A DNA stretch of 64,000 nt from Microbulbifer sp. YPW16 (GCF_021290385.1 NZ_CP089928.1:1596501-1660500); one strand, 5' to 3'. Shown: positions 17,997 to 27,378, numbered from the stretch's first letter. Notes: a model not told the origin generated them from the sequence alone. A program made the numbers and translations.

Positions 17997-18194
17997 ATGG
18001 TTATCATCAGGAAACTGGCACTGGTTTTCTTCGCCACTTTATTGAGCGTTGGCATTGCCGGGTGCGACCGCGATACCGATGCCGAGGAAGTTGGTGAAAC
18101 GATCGACGAGAAAGTCGAGGATGTTGGCAATGCGGTGGAGGATGCCTGCGAGGAAGTGAAGGAAGGCGCCGACGCAGAGGATACTGACTGCTAA
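17997..18194 (+). CDS. Small acidic lipoprotein
   Basis: 65 residues. The lipobox SVGIAGC places the lipidated cysteine at residue 23. The mature part is only about 43 residues long and extremely acidic (DAEEVGETIDEKVEDVGNAV, then EDACEEVKEGADAEDTDC), with the heptad-like look of small CsbD or YtxH-like helical proteins. A good ribosome site (AGGAGTG, eight bases before ATG) supports expression. Two strong hairpins follow its stop. I do not recognise a named family; an envelope-stress or osmotic-stress surface role is only a guess from context (MscS neighbour, possible sigma-E promoter). Confidence 0.78.
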   Translation: MVIIRKLALVFFATLLSVGIAGCDRDTDAEEVGETIDEKVEDVGNAVEDACEEVKEGADAEDTDC

Positions 18195-18204
18195 CAACTC
18201 ACGC

Positions 18205-18236
18205 GAGTCGCCATCGCAGGAAAGCCATGGCGACTC
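18205..18236. repeat. Inverted repeat 1 downstream of lipoprotein gene
   Basis: Perfect 10-base arms GAGTCGCCAT (18205-18214) and ATGGCGACTC (18227-18236) with a 12-base loop, starting 10 bases after the lipoprotein stop. No T run follows, so it is at best a weak terminator or an mRNA-stabilising structure. Confidence 0.7.
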
Positions 18237-18243
18237 CAGCCCC

Positions 18244-18266
18244 GGTAACCCGCAAGGCGGGTTACC
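18244..18266. repeat. Inverted repeat 2 downstream of lipoprotein gene
   Basis: Perfect 10-base arms GGTAACCCGC/GCGGGTTACC around AAG, only seven bases after the first inverted repeat. Again no T run. The pair lies between the convergent lipoprotein and sulfotransferase genes and may act as a shared transcription barrier. Confidence 0.75.
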
Positions 18267-18333
18267 CACTCGCCAGCTATCCATTCAAGTCAGACTACGC
18301 CACGATCCAACGCCGAACGGGCAAGCAAAAGAT

Positions 18334-20364
18334 TCAATTATGCGGATACTGCGCTATTTCATCAGCGAGTATCGCCTTCAGTGGGGACAGTTCGGTCTCG
18401 AAGTTTCGCCACTGTTCAGTACTGCCGCGGTAAATTGGCTGGCGCACCTGTTCCGCACTTGGTGTGCGAACAGCACGCTGGGTCGTATGGAATTCGATAC
18501 AGGCTTCCTCAAAGGGAATTCCGCAGAATCCCAGTATACGCCGCACTTCTCCCTCCAGGTCATCGACAACAGCTTCGTAATGTACGCGCAACACCTGTCC
18601 CGGCAGCACCCGGTCCCAGTGATCCATCAGGCGCACGTAGTCGCGGTAATACTCCCCTACAGTCTCCAGGCCGTAGGTAAACTCCTGTCCCTCGGCGAAA
18701 AGCTGCTTGAAGCCACTGAAGCAACACGCCATTGGGTGACGACGCGCATCGATAATCTTTGCATTCGGAAGCATCAACTTGATCAGGCCAATATGGCGAA
18801 AGTTGTTGGGCATTTTGTCGATAAACAGGGGGGCGGCTTCTCGATGTATCCGCGTCTCCTCTATGTAGCGCTCGCCCAGCTCTCGCAGTTGCCCCGGATC
18901 CAGGTCGTGCAACACCGCCGGGTAGCGAGGCACCTCACTGGCTCTACGGCGACCATCCAGCCGTCGTGCCGCCGCCATCACATTGTGTAGTTCGAGAGTG
19001 CCGTCGACCTCTGAGTGGGAAGAGAGTATCTGCTCGATCAGCGTTGAACCAGCACGGGGCAGGCCCACGATGAATATCGGGTCGGGCGCGGGAAAGCCTT
19101 TGTCGGCGTTGCGCGCAAATAACGCCGGCGTACAGTGCTCGATCTGCAGTTCCGTGTCGCGGCGGTTCTGCTCGATGCTATAGCGGGACTCCTGCCGCTT
19201 CAATGCGTTGCCCTGCTCGTAGAAATCGAACGCGTCGGCGAACTGCTTACGATCCTCCAGGGCTTTACCCAGCGCAAAACAGAGATGGTAGCGGTCCTCC
19301 AGCGCGGTGTCGGGTCGCGACTGCAGGCGCTGCATGGCCTCGATTTCATCGTCGGAAAAGCGATAGGTCTTCATATTGGCGAGACTCCAGTAAGCATCGC
19401 CAAAGTCCTCGCGCGCCCGGTAGGCTGCCTGATAGGCCTCGTTGGCCTCCTCCGCGCGACCAATGGTCTTCAGGGTATGGCCACGCTGCAGGTGTATATT
19501 GGCCAACTGCGGCTCTGCCCTGGCGATCTCGTCGTAGACCCCGAGTGCGGTATCGTAATCCCCCACCATGGCGCTCTGGGTAGCGAACAGGATATCCGCC
19601 TGGCGACCACCCTGGGCCTCACGCAATTTTTTTGCCTGCGCCAGCGCCGCGGCAAATTTCTGTCGCTTGCGCAGTATCCCGATATAGTCAAAGCGGGCCT
19701 GATGGAAGTCCGGGTAGAGCTCCAGGCAGCTTTCCAGCAGGAAATCGGCATCATCCAGGATGCCCAGTTCCGCTCCCACCAATGCCAACAGGCGCATGGC
19801 CTCCGGGTGGTGACGATGGCGCTGGAGAAAGCCGCGGCAGATCTGCTCGGCCTTGTACAGCCTGCGCTCGTATAACAGGCTCGCTGCGCTCGCCAACTCC
19901 GGCGGCAGTTTCTGCAGGTGCTGGAACTGACGCAGCGCGTGTTCCGCCTCAGCGACTTCCCCGGCCTGGCGCAGGCCCAGCGCCAGGCCCTTCCAGCTGG
20001 CGTGCAGTGCCGGGTTCAGCTCCACCGCATGCCGGTATGCAGTGATCGTGGCGGTGTTATCTTCCAGCTGGCTGAAGTTGTGCCCACGCTCCTGGTATGC
20101 GCGGGCATTGCGGCCATCCACTGCCAACAGCTGCTCTAGGGTTTCCAGTGCCTGTCGATGTTCGCCCAGGTAGCGCTGGCTTGCGGCCAGCATATACAGG
20201 GCCTCGCTATCCTGCGGATATTCTTCCACAAGCTTTTCCGCCAGGGTCTTCGCCCGGGTAAACTCGCGCTGTTTCAAGGCGCCACGAACTTCCCGGAGGG
20301 CTGCCTGGTCGGCCCCGCCGTGGGAGGAAGGTTGTTGATCAGCTGCCTGGCTATCTGTGGACAC
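18334..20364 (-). CDS. TPR-repeat sulfotransferase
   Basis: A 676-residue protein. The first about 400 residues are tetratricopeptide repeats (DSEALYMLAASQRYLGEHRQ, NARAYQERGHNFSQLEDNTA). The C-terminal part is a PAPS-dependent sulfotransferase: the 5'-phosphosulfate loop GLPRAGSTLIEQ at about 434-445, DKMPNNFRHIGLI, and the 3'-phosphate motif ARRHPMACCFSGF. It transfers sulfate from PAPS to an unknown acceptor. No signal peptide is visible, so it is cytoplasmic. It follows the TonB-dependent receptor gene on the same strand after 155 bases containing a strong hairpin. TPR-sulfotransferases of this architecture commonly lie beside TonB receptors in marine proteobacteria, suggesting a joint role in uptake or modification of a sulfated compound. 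Confidence 0.9.
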   Translation of the reverse strand: MSTDSQAADQQPSSHGGADQAALREVRGALKQREFTRAKTLAEKLVEEYPQDSEALYMLAASQRYLGEHRQALETLEQLLAVDGRNARAYQERGHNFSQLEDNTATITAYRHAVELNPALHASWKGLALGLRQAGEVAEAEHALRQFQHLQKLPPELASAASLLYERRLYKAEQICRGFLQRHRHHPEAMRLLALVGAELGILDDADFLLESCLELYPDFHQARFDYIGILRKRQKFAAALAQAKKLREAQGGRQADILFATQSAMVGDYDTALGVYDEIARAEPQLANIHLQRGHTLKTIGRAEEANEAYQAAYRAREDFGDAYWSLANMKTYRFSDDEIEAMQRLQSRPDTALEDRYHLCFALGKALEDRKQFADAFDFYEQGNALKRQESRYSIEQNRRDTELQIEHCTPALFARNADKGFPAPDPIFIVGLPRAGSTLIEQILSSHSEVDGTLELHNVMAAARRLDGRRRASEVPRYPAVLHDLDPGQLRELGERYIEETRIHREAAPLFIDKMPNNFRHIGLIKLMLPNAKIIDARRHPMACCFSGFKQLFAEGQEFTYGLETVGEYYRDYVRLMDHWDRVLPGQVLRVHYEAVVDDLEGEVRRILGFCGIPFEEACIEFHTTQRAVRTPSAEQVRQPIYRGSTEQWRNFETELSPLKAILADEIAQYPHN

Positions 20365-20462
20365 GGATAATTCTCAACGTTGGCGGTCAGTGGATCCTGG
20401 GCCCGGATGGGCAACGGATTCGCTTCTCTCCCCAAAGGCAAAAACGAATCCGCTGTCCACCA

Positions 20463-20496
20463 GGGCTGCCCCTCCCGCTCGCGGAAGGGGCAGCCC
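20463..20496. repeat. Hairpin between TonB receptor and sulfotransferase genes
   Basis: Perfect 11-base arms GGGCTGCCCCT/AGGGGCAGCCC with a 12-base loop. It lies in the 155-base gap and lacks a T run on the minus strand. It could reduce read-through from the receptor gene into the sulfotransferase gene or protect the 3' end of the receptor mRNA. Confidence 0.7.
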
Positions 20497-20519
20497 GGTC
20501 ATGACTTACCGATCAGGGA

Positions 20520-22934
20520 TCAGAAGTCATAGGTCAGCCGCACGCCCATGGTAAGCGGACGGTTGGTGGTGATGCGCTTGGAGTTATCCAGCGTATTGAT
20601 AAACAGCTCCGCACGCTCATCAGTGAGGTTCTCCGCATACAGCTCGGCACCCCAGTTCATCTCGCGCATGCCGACAGAGGCGTCTACCGTGGTGTAGGCG
20701 TCCTGGCGGAAGCGGTCGTTGGGCTGTACCACGATGGAGCTCCAGGCCTCATCACTGTACTGCGCGCCCACCTGCCAATAGGCATCGAAACCGGACACGG
20801 TCCAGTCGTAACGCGCGCGCAGGTTCATCTGCAGGGGCGGGGACAGGGCCAGCTCGCTGCCTTCCGGTGCCACGTTCACGGCACTGGCGGGAACCTTGGT
20901 GATCTCGGTGTCATTGTAGGAGAGCGCACCGATAATCTGCAGGTTGTCCGTGGGCAGCCAGGTTACGTCCGCCTCGATACCGCGGATCTGCGCATCCAGG
21001 GCATTATCCAGGTAGAACAGGAAGTAGACGCTCGGGTCGAAGACCGAGGTCTGGATATTGGACCAGTCCACCTGGTAGATGCTGCCGTTGAACTGCAGGC
21101 TGTAATCCGAGAGGCTGGTCTTCCAGCCGGCTTCGTAGTTGTCCACGGTATCGGTGGTCACAGTGTACGGCACCGTGGTGGTCTCGTTGCCGTTGCCACC
21201 ACCGCGGTTGAATGCGGGCGGACGGAAGCCTTCGGAATAGGTAGCGTACAGCAGTACATCGCTGTTCGGTGTGTAGCTCAGGGTGAACTTGGTAATCACG
21301 TCGCTCTCGTTGAGCGGTGTTTCCACGCCGGCCTCGGCCCACTTGGAATCCAGGTTGTCACCGAACTGGTCCAGGTCGACACCCTCACTGAACAGCGGCG
21401 AGTTACCGAACGAGGAGTTGGCGGAACCCAGCAGTTCCACATCGATATCGTACTGGCGCACGCCTACGGTTGCGGTGAGCTGGTCGGTCAGGTCGTAGGA
21501 CAGCTCACCGAAGAACGCCAGCTGCTCTTCCGTGCGGGTAATATCGTTGAAGAAGGCTACACCCGCGGGACGCGCACTGGGGTCAATGACGGTAGCCTTG
21601 TTCGGGTCGGTTGTATCCGGGGACCAGCCGCGCGGATAGTTCTGGGGGAAGCCCAGGTCAACGATGGAGTTGTAGACAAAGTTGCCGCGGTCAAGGATCT
21701 CCACGTCTTCGTAGAAGGCGCCGGCGGTCAGGCGCAGGGCATAGTCTTCCGGGGTGGAGAAGCGCAACTCATGGCTGGTGCGGGTGTTCTCCACCAGGCC
21801 CACGTAACCCTTGGTGGGGTCGTAGCAGCTGTCGACATAGTCGCAGGTGTAATAGGCCACGTAACCACCGACATCGTTGTAGCCGGTGTAGTCCATGGAC
21901 TGCTCGACTTCGCGATCCAGGTAGGCACCGGTGTAGACCACATCGAGTGCTGCCAGGCGCCCTTCCAGGGTCCAGCTGGTGAGATCGAAGCTGTCCTCGA
22001 GGGAATCCTCAAAGTAGCGCTGCACTTCCAGGTCGCCCACGTCTTCCGGGTCGTGGTCGAAAACACCATCGGCATCCAGGTCCTGGTGCGTGTGCTGTAC
22101 CAGCGCTTCCCAGTTGTCGTTGATCAGGTATTTAACCCCGATCCGCGCACCGCGGTAGCTGGCATCGTTGAAGTCCTCTTCCACCAGGTCTTCGTTGGTG
22201 GCGCTTTCCACCGGCAGGCCTGCCCAGGCGGGGTTTACTTCCGGGTCCGGGGTGTAAGTGCCGGCCACATTATCGATGTAGCCACCTTCATTGGACTGGT
22301 AAGCGGCAACACGGGCAGCCAGCTTGCCATCCACCAGTGGCAGGTTTATTACCGACTCGAGTGTGTCGGACATCTCGCCGTCCTTGGTGGTGGCGAGGCC
22401 CGCCTCGATGCCCAGCTCGAACTCGTCGATGACCGGCTTGTTGGTGATCAGGCGCACGGTACCTGCCTGGGAGCTGGCACCGAACAGGGTGCCCTGCGGC
22501 CCCTTCAGAACTTCCACCCGCTCGATATCGGTGACGTAGACATCCAGGTTGCGGCCGCCGACACTGACCGGTGCCTCGTCCACATACAGGGCAACATTCG
22601 GCGCGGTGCCATTGGCCTGGGAGAGCTGGGTGGCGATGGTGTCGGTGGCCATACCACGAATATAGATGGATGACTGGCCCGGCCCGCGACCGCCAGAGGT
22701 CACATTGGGCATATGGCGGATATAGTCATCGAAGTTGGTGACGTTGAGGTTTTCCAGGTTCTGCTCGCCCAGCGCCTGGACGGTCACCGGAATATCCTGC
22801 GCGCTGGACGCGCGCTTGGTGGCAGTCACTGTGACTTCCTCGATCTGCCTGGGTGCTGCCTCGACGGCCGCACTGCCCAGCAGCGCCGCTGAGGCGGCGA
22901 TCACTGCGCTATGCAGTTTATTTTTCTCGAACAC
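20520..22934 (-). CDS. TonB-dependent outer-membrane receptor
   Basis: 804 residues. A signal peptide of about 26 residues (MFEKNKLHSAVIAASAALLG) is followed by EEVTVTATKRASSAQDIPVT as the TonB-box/plug start. The plug contains YVTDIERVEVLKGPQGTLFG and AGTVRLITNKP. The long beta-barrel ends in the aromatic residue of VRLTYDF as required for barrel assembly. The barrel region GFRPPAFNRGGGNGNE is characteristic of the 'iron-complex' receptor superfamily, whose many members transport polysaccharide fragments, polyphenols or siderophores; substrate cannot be read from sequence. The gene is preceded by a 636-base non-coding region and followed by the sulfotransferase gene. Confidence 0.93.
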   Translation of the reverse strand: MFEKNKLHSAVIAASAALLGSAAVEAAPRQIEEVTVTATKRASSAQDIPVTVQALGEQNLENLNVTNFDDYIRHMPNVTSGGRGPGQSSIYIRGMATDTIATQLSQANGTAPNVALYVDEAPVSVGGRNLDVYVTDIERVEVLKGPQGTLFGASSQAGTVRLITNKPVIDEFELGIEAGLATTKDGEMSDTLESVINLPLVDGKLAARVAAYQSNEGGYIDNVAGTYTPDPEVNPAWAGLPVESATNEDLVEEDFNDASYRGARIGVKYLINDNWEALVQHTHQDLDADGVFDHDPEDVGDLEVQRYFEDSLEDSFDLTSWTLEGRLAALDVVYTGAYLDREVEQSMDYTGYNDVGGYVAYYTCDYVDSCYDPTKGYVGLVENTRTSHELRFSTPEDYALRLTAGAFYEDVEILDRGNFVYNSIVDLGFPQNYPRGWSPDTTDPNKATVIDPSARPAGVAFFNDITRTEEQLAFFGELSYDLTDQLTATVGVRQYDIDVELLGSANSSFGNSPLFSEGVDLDQFGDNLDSKWAEAGVETPLNESDVITKFTLSYTPNSDVLLYATYSEGFRPPAFNRGGGNGNETTTVPYTVTTDTVDNYEAGWKTSLSDYSLQFNGSIYQVDWSNIQTSVFDPSVYFLFYLDNALDAQIRGIEADVTWLPTDNLQIIGALSYNDTEITKVPASAVNVAPEGSELALSPPLQMNLRARYDWTVSGFDAYWQVGAQYSDEAWSSIVVQPNDRFRQDAYTTVDASVGMREMNWGAELYAENLTDERAELFINTLDNSKRITTNRPLTMGVRLTYDF

Positions 22935-23570
22935 AAAGTTCTCCTTGCTTTCCTGAGGTTGATTTCAATCATTGAAAACCGCTGCCCCCCAAATAAGGGG
23001 CATTCCCGGAGGCCGCCACGCGGCCACAGGCAACAGTTACAGGCGCACTGCCGGTATCCCACGGACACCAACCGATTCCATCCCGCTGAAAAATTTAGTG
23101 ATGTAATTATTTTTGGAATTCTGCCCCGACACTGAAGTGGCCTGAGAGCCCTTCATGGAGCATAAGACAGGGGAGCAACCGCGATCACGATCTGCAAATT
23201 GCCTTTATTTGCGGCGAATTTTTGCAAATTCGTGGAGGAAAGACAAATGTGCATCACAAAAAGATTATTGCTTGATCAATAACTAGACAACAAAACTACC
23301 TTGAACTCTAAAGACTGACCGGTACTGAACGAAAAATAGGCAGCTTATTGATTTGAGATCAATGGAAATCAGGGAATGGATTACCGGGATTGCCGCAATA
23401 CCAACCATGTTCGAAAGCAGGATAGAGAGCCTGCGCCATCCGCTTCAGGGAACAGCCCGTATGCGGCACACAGGTCTAAGAGGGAAAGGGAGATAGGGCC
23501 GGCCCCGGCCAGCCAAGCCGGAGCCAGTGCAGCACCCGGGCTTACGCCCGGGCACACAATCGGCAGCGCT
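22935..23570. other. Long non-coding region upstream of TonB receptor
   Basis: 636 bases with no reliable gene; the frames that stay open here have no recognisable composition or ribosome site. The centre (about 23085-23360) is distinctly AT-rich and includes the perfect inverted repeat CGAATTT/AAATTCG (23215-23232, TTGC loop). A TTGCAAATT-like motif appears twice near 23193 and 23222, which could be a repressor site for the receptor gene. At 23535-23552 a CCCGGGC/GCCCGGG hairpin lies just beyond the DJ-1/PfpI gene stop. Confidence 0.5.
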
Positions 23571-24251
23571 TCACTGCAACAGGTCGCGAATCGCCTCACC
23601 GACCCCCCGGGCCGATGCGGGGTTTTGCCCGGTTACCAGGCGGTCGTCGACAGAAACTGACTTGTCAAAGTTGTCCGCCTTCTCGTGCTTCGCCCCGCGC
23701 TCTTTCAGCTTTGACGCCAGCAGGAAGGGCACAATCCCGTCCTTTTCCACCGCCCTCTCCTCCTCATCGGTGAAAGCCGACAGGGTCTTGCCGTCCACCA
23801 GCCATTCGCCATTGGAGAGTTTCACATTCACGAATGCAGCCGGCCCGTGACAGACGGCGCCCACCACCTTGCCGGCTTCGTACATATCGCGGATGGCGGC
23901 CTGCACTCCAGTATGATCCGGGAGATCCCACATGGTGCCGTGGCCCCCGGGGAAATAGAGCGCGTCATAACTGCCCAGGTCCAGGTCCCCGAGCGCCGGG
24001 GTGGGCCTGAGCTTGGCATTCACGTCCTCGCTCTCAGTAAATTCGCGATTGACAGGATCGTCGAGATCCAGGCTGCCGGGATCAATCGGGGCCTCACCTC
24101 CCTCCGGGGTAGCAAAGTCCACCTGAAAGCCGGCCTCCCGCAGGACCTTCCAGGGCTGTGCCGCCTCTGACAGGTGGAAACCGGTCTTATCCCCGGTATC
24201 CCCCAGCTTTTCATGACCGGTCAGGACAAATAGCACCTTTCGATCCGCCAT
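23571..24251 (-). CDS. DJ-1/PfpI family protein (class I glutamine amidotransferase-like; Hsp31-type)
   Basis: 226 residues. The flavodoxin-like core carries the nucleophile elbow VGAVCHGPAAF with Cys134-His135, and YDALYFPGGHGTMWDLPD is the typical DJ-1/PfpI strand-loop. The length and the insert around GFHLSEAAQPW match the Hsp31/YhbO-like group that handles methylglyoxal (glyoxalase III) or protein deglycation. The start at 24251 has AGGAGG seven bases upstream; a longer open frame upstream encodes nothing recognisable. It is divergent from the pirin gene, sharing a 195-base promoter region, and both are probably stress-related. Confidence 0.9.
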   Translation of the reverse strand: MADRKVLFVLTGHEKLGDTGDKTGFHLSEAAQPWKVLREAGFQVDFATPEGGEAPIDPGSLDLDDPVNREFTESEDVNAKLRPTPALGDLDLGSYDALYFPGGHGTMWDLPDHTGVQAAIRDMYEAGKVVGAVCHGPAAFVNVKLSNGEWLVDGKTLSAFTDEEERAVEKDGIVPFLLASKLKERGAKHEKADNFDKSVSVDDRLVTGQNPASARGVGEAIRDLLQ

Positions 24252-24446
24252 GGGATATGCCTCCTTCTGTTGTTGGAAAACGTCTTTCGACCTACGCTCA
24301 GGGCAAGCACCAAGATCAACGCAGCTCCCGCAAGTACAGCAGACCATTCGATTTAATCCAGCAAACCTGCAGGAATTATGCGATTTAACCGCGGCTGCCC
24401 GCCGCTTATGATTGCGCTGTTATTGGGCTACGGCAGGAGGTAGACG

Positions 24447-25157
24447 ATGGACTACCTGAGAAGAGCGGATGAGCGCGGGCAGGCTAATTTCGGCTGGCTG
24501 GATAGCCGCCACTCATTTTCCTTCGGCAGTTATTTCGATCCACGCCATATGGGATTTTCCGTCCTGCGCGTAATCAATGATGACCGGGTCAGGGGCGGCC
24601 GGGGCTTCGGTGCCCACGGGCACCGGGATATGGAAATTATATCCTACGTGCTCGAGGGCGCGATTGAGCACCGCGACAGCCTGGGCAACAGCTTCCTGCT
24701 GCCGGCCGGGGAAGTGCAGCGCATGTCGGCGGGCACCGGTATCCAACACTCCGAGTTCAACGCATCGCCCACCGAAAGCCTGCGCTTCCTGCAGATCTGG
24801 ATCGAACCCGCAGTCACCGGTATTGAACCGGGCTACGAACAAGCGAACATTCCCCAGCAGGGTCCCCTGACAGCGCTGGTGACTCCTGACGGGCGCGATG
24901 GAAGCCTGCACATACACCAGGATGCCAGTCTCTATCGCCTGCGACTGGAGCCGGGAGAGGCAGTACCGCTCGCCACAGGCGAGCGCTGCGGCTACCTGCA
25001 CGTCATTGGCGGCAGCGCCGGTGCCGGCGATATCGAGTTAAGGGCCGGTGATGGCCTGGGGATGAATATCGGGCGGGAGCGACAAGTCTCCGCCGGGGAA
25101 AGCGGTATCGAGGCCCTGTGGTTCGACCTCCCCGCCAATCGACAACAGAGGCGTTGA
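24447..25157 (+). CDS. Pirin family protein
   Basis: A 236-residue bicupin. The N-terminal cupin holds the pirin metal site HGHRDMEIISYV (His-x-His) with GIQHSEFN supplying the third His and the Glu. The N-terminal RRADERGQANFGWLDSRHSF is a diagnostic pirin start. Bacterial homologues such as YhhW have quercetin dioxygenase activity, while others bind regulators; which applies here is unknown. AGGAGG precedes the ATG. Its stop overlaps the next gene's start by one base (TGATG), so the TauE-type transporter is translationally coupled. Confidence 0.93.
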   Translation: MDYLRRADERGQANFGWLDSRHSFSFGSYFDPRHMGFSVLRVINDDRVRGGRGFGAHGHRDMEIISYVLEGAIEHRDSLGNSFLLPAGEVQRMSAGTGIQHSEFNASPTESLRFLQIWIEPAVTGIEPGYEQANIPQQGPLTALVTPDGRDGSLHIHQDASLYRLRLEPGEAVPLATGERCGYLHVIGGSAGAGDIELRAGDGLGMNIGRERQVSAGESGIEALWFDLPANRQQRR

Positions 25158-25900
25158 TGGAGGCCCTGGCAGGCAACCCCCTGTTCTGGCTGCTGGCCCT
25201 CATCGGGGTTGTGCTGACCGGAATATCCAAGTCCGGTTTTGCGGGAGGAGCCGGGGTAGTGGCAGTACCACTGCTGGCACTGGTAATGCCCATTCCCCAG
25301 GCGGTGTTCCTGGTGCTGCCACTACTGCTGGTCATGGATGTAAAAACCATCCAGTACTACCGCCACCATGCGAGCTGGCCCGAACTGCGCGCCGTGGTAC
25401 CCGCCGCGCTACTGGGCATTGTCGCTGGCGGCCTGATGCTGGGCAGTATGCCCGAGCAGGCCCTCAAGCTGACCCTTGGCATAATCTCCATCGTCTTTGC
25501 CCTGTGGCAACGGCTCGCCCCGGTACTCGGCGGCATGAGGGGCGCCGCGTGGCTATGGGGGGGAATCAGTGGCCTCACCAGTACACTGATCCACGCCGGC
25601 GGCCCGCCCGTCAATATCTACCTGATCGCCCGCCAGTTACCGAAGCTGACATGGCTGGCCACGGCTGGCATCTTCTTCGGCATTATGAACCTCATCAAGG
25701 TGATCCCCTACCTGCTAACCGGGGAGTGGGGAGCGGACGTCTTCCTGGCATCACTGGCCCTCCTGCCGGTGGCCCTGCTGGGCACCTGGCTGGGCAGGCA
25801 TATCCAGGGACGCATCCAGGACCGGATGTTTATGCTCTGCTGCCGCGGACTGCTGTTGGGCTCCGGCCTATTGCTGGTTGTCCAGGCAAGCCTCCGCTAG
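25157..25900 (+). CDS. TauE/SafE family anion transporter
   Basis: A 247-residue inner-membrane protein with about eight spans. The family hallmark GISKSGFAGGAGVVAVPLLA lies in the first helix-loop region and its internal repeat GLTSTLIHAGGPPVNIYLI in the second half. Family members export sulfite, sulfoacetate or other organosulfur anions. The start was placed at the ATG inside TGATG (25157) because a frame opening 39 bases upstream would overlap pirin deeply. Co-expression with pirin is clear from the overlap; the functional link between them is not known. Confidence 0.9.
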   Translation: MEALAGNPLFWLLALIGVVLTGISKSGFAGGAGVVAVPLLALVMPIPQAVFLVLPLLLVMDVKTIQYYRHHASWPELRAVVPAALLGIVAGGLMLGSMPEQALKLTLGIISIVFALWQRLAPVLGGMRGAAWLWGGISGLTSTLIHAGGPPVNIYLIARQLPKLTWLATAGIFFGIMNLIKVIPYLLTGEWGADVFLASLALLPVALLGTWLGRHIQGRIQDRMFMLCCRGLLLGSGLLLVVQASLR

Positions 25901-26034
25901 CGGGCCTGATGTGACAGTTCGTGCAGCCCACTGGATGCCCGCCCGGCCATTGAATTTCCGCTCATGCCCCCCAACTACAATGAAACAATAGACATACGCG
26001 GGGCCAACACCCCGCCACAGAAACTGAAGGTCCC

Positions 26035-26703
26035 ATGAAGAAGCTGCCCGTACATATTGAGATAGTTTCCGACGTTGTCTGCCCCTGGTGTGTCATTGGC
26101 TACTACCGCCTGCTCCAGGCCCTGGAGCGGTTCGAATACAGTATCGAGCCCACCATTTCGTGGCTGCCATTCGAGCTCAACCCGCAAATGCCAGGCGAAG
26201 GCCAGAACCTGCGCGAGCACCTGGCAGAGAAATACGGCACCACCCCTCAGGAGAGCATCGAGGCACGCCAGCGACTCACCGACCTGGGTGCAGACGTGGG
26301 CTTCACCTTCAACTACAGCGACGACATGCGCATGTACAACACCTTCAATGCGCACCAACTGCTGCACTGGGCTGCCGAACAGGGCAAGCAGAATGAACTC
26401 AGCATACGCCTGTTCGAGGATTTTTTCGGCGAGCGCAGGAATGTTGGCGATACCGAAGTCCTGGTCCAGGCCGCCGGGGAAGTGGGGCTGGACAGGGATC
26501 GGGCACGCCAGGTCCTGGAGGAGCAGGCTTATGCCGACCAGGTCCGCGAACTGGAACAGCTGATTGCCGGCCAGGGCGTGCAGGGTGTACCGCTATTCGT
26601 ATTCAATCGCCAGTACGCCATCAGCGGCGCCCAGGAAGTCGCCACATTCGAGCAACAGTTGCAGCAGATCATCGACGAAAGCGGAGAAAGCAGCACCGAC
26701 TGA
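26035..26703 (+). CDS. DsbA-family oxidoreductase, FrnE type
   Basis: 222 residues. A thioredoxin fold with CPWC at residues 16-19 (EIVSDVVCPWCVIG), an inserted helical domain, and the cis-Pro loop GVQGVPLFVFNRQYAISGAQ near residue 185. This is the FrnE/2-hydroxychromene-2-carboxylate isomerase-like subgroup, cytoplasmic since there is no signal peptide. Such proteins act in thiol-disulfide exchange and oxidative stress. A 48-base gap separates it from the lipoprotein gene downstream. Confidence 0.92.
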   Translation: MKKLPVHIEIVSDVVCPWCVIGYYRLLQALERFEYSIEPTISWLPFELNPQMPGEGQNLREHLAEKYGTTPQESIEARQRLTDLGADVGFTFNYSDDMRMYNTFNAHQLLHWAAEQGKQNELSIRLFEDFFGERRNVGDTEVLVQAAGEVGLDRDRARQVLEEQAYADQVRELEQLIAGQGVQGVPLFVFNRQYAISGAQEVATFEQQLQQIIDESGESSTD

Positions 26704-26751
26704 CCGAGCCACCCGGCAACGACAACGACAACGGCAAAAGGAAAAATAAAA

Positions 26752-27378
26752 ATGCTCCCCCGGAAAACACTTGTTGGCGCAATCGCCGGCTCCCTGTTGA
26801 TCCTCTCGGCCTGTACACCGGATAAACAGCAGCAGGCGACTGCGCAGCCCGCGGACAAGTTCCTGTCCAGCATCGCCGAATACTGCGGCAAGGCGTTTGC
26901 CGGCCGCATCGTTGCCAATGAACCCGCAACCGACCAGGCGGACCCGTTTGCCAACAAGGCTCTGGTGATGCACGTACGCGGCTGTGATACCCCACGGAAG
27001 GAATTGCGCATTCCTTTCCATGTGGGCGATGACCACTCGCGCACCTGGATCCTCACCCGCACCGAGAGCGGCCTGCGCCTGAAGCACGACCATCGCCACG
27101 AGGATGGCAGCGCCGATGCCGTCACCATGTACGGTGGTGACAGTGCTGGTGCAGGTACTGCCACCCGCCAGGAATTCCCCGTGGATGCCGAATCCATCGC
27201 CATGTTCCAGCGGGAGGGGCTCGATGCCTCGGTCACAAACACCTGGGCCATGGAAGTTCACCCGGGCGAAATGTTCGCCTACGAGCTGACGCGCCCGACT
27301 GGCCGAAAATTCCGGGTCGAGTTTGACCTGGGCGAGGAAGTCGAACTGCCCCCCGCCCCCTGGGGCTCCGAAAGCTAA
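26752..27378 (+). CDS. Conserved lipoprotein of unknown function
   Basis: 208 residues beginning with a signal peptide and lipobox (MLPRKTLVGAIAGSLLILSAC; lipid Cys at residue 21). The mature part includes a YCGKAFAGRI segment near residue 44, then MHVRGC and RTWILTRTESGLRLKHDHRH. The His-rich stretch LKHDHRHEDG and two cysteines may bind metal or form a disulfide. I do not recognise a named family. The purine-rich GGAAAAATAAAA leader provides a weak ribosome site. Probably co-transcribed with the FrnE-like gene. Confidence 0.75.
   Translation: MLPRKTLVGAIAGSLLILSACTPDKQQQATAQPADKFLSSIAEYCGKAFAGRIVANEPATDQADPFANKALVMHVRGCDTPRKELRIPFHVGDDHSRTWILTRTESGLRLKHDHRHEDGSADAVTMYGGDSAGAGTATRQEFPVDAESIAMFQREGLDASVTNTWAMEVHPGEMFAYELTRPTGRKFRVEFDLGEEVELPPAPWGSES

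Noticed and set aside
23376..23660. A 94-codon plus-strand frame upstream of the DJ-1/PfpI gene end
   Set aside because: It overlaps the conserved 3' end of the PfpI-type gene on the other strand and looks like random coding.
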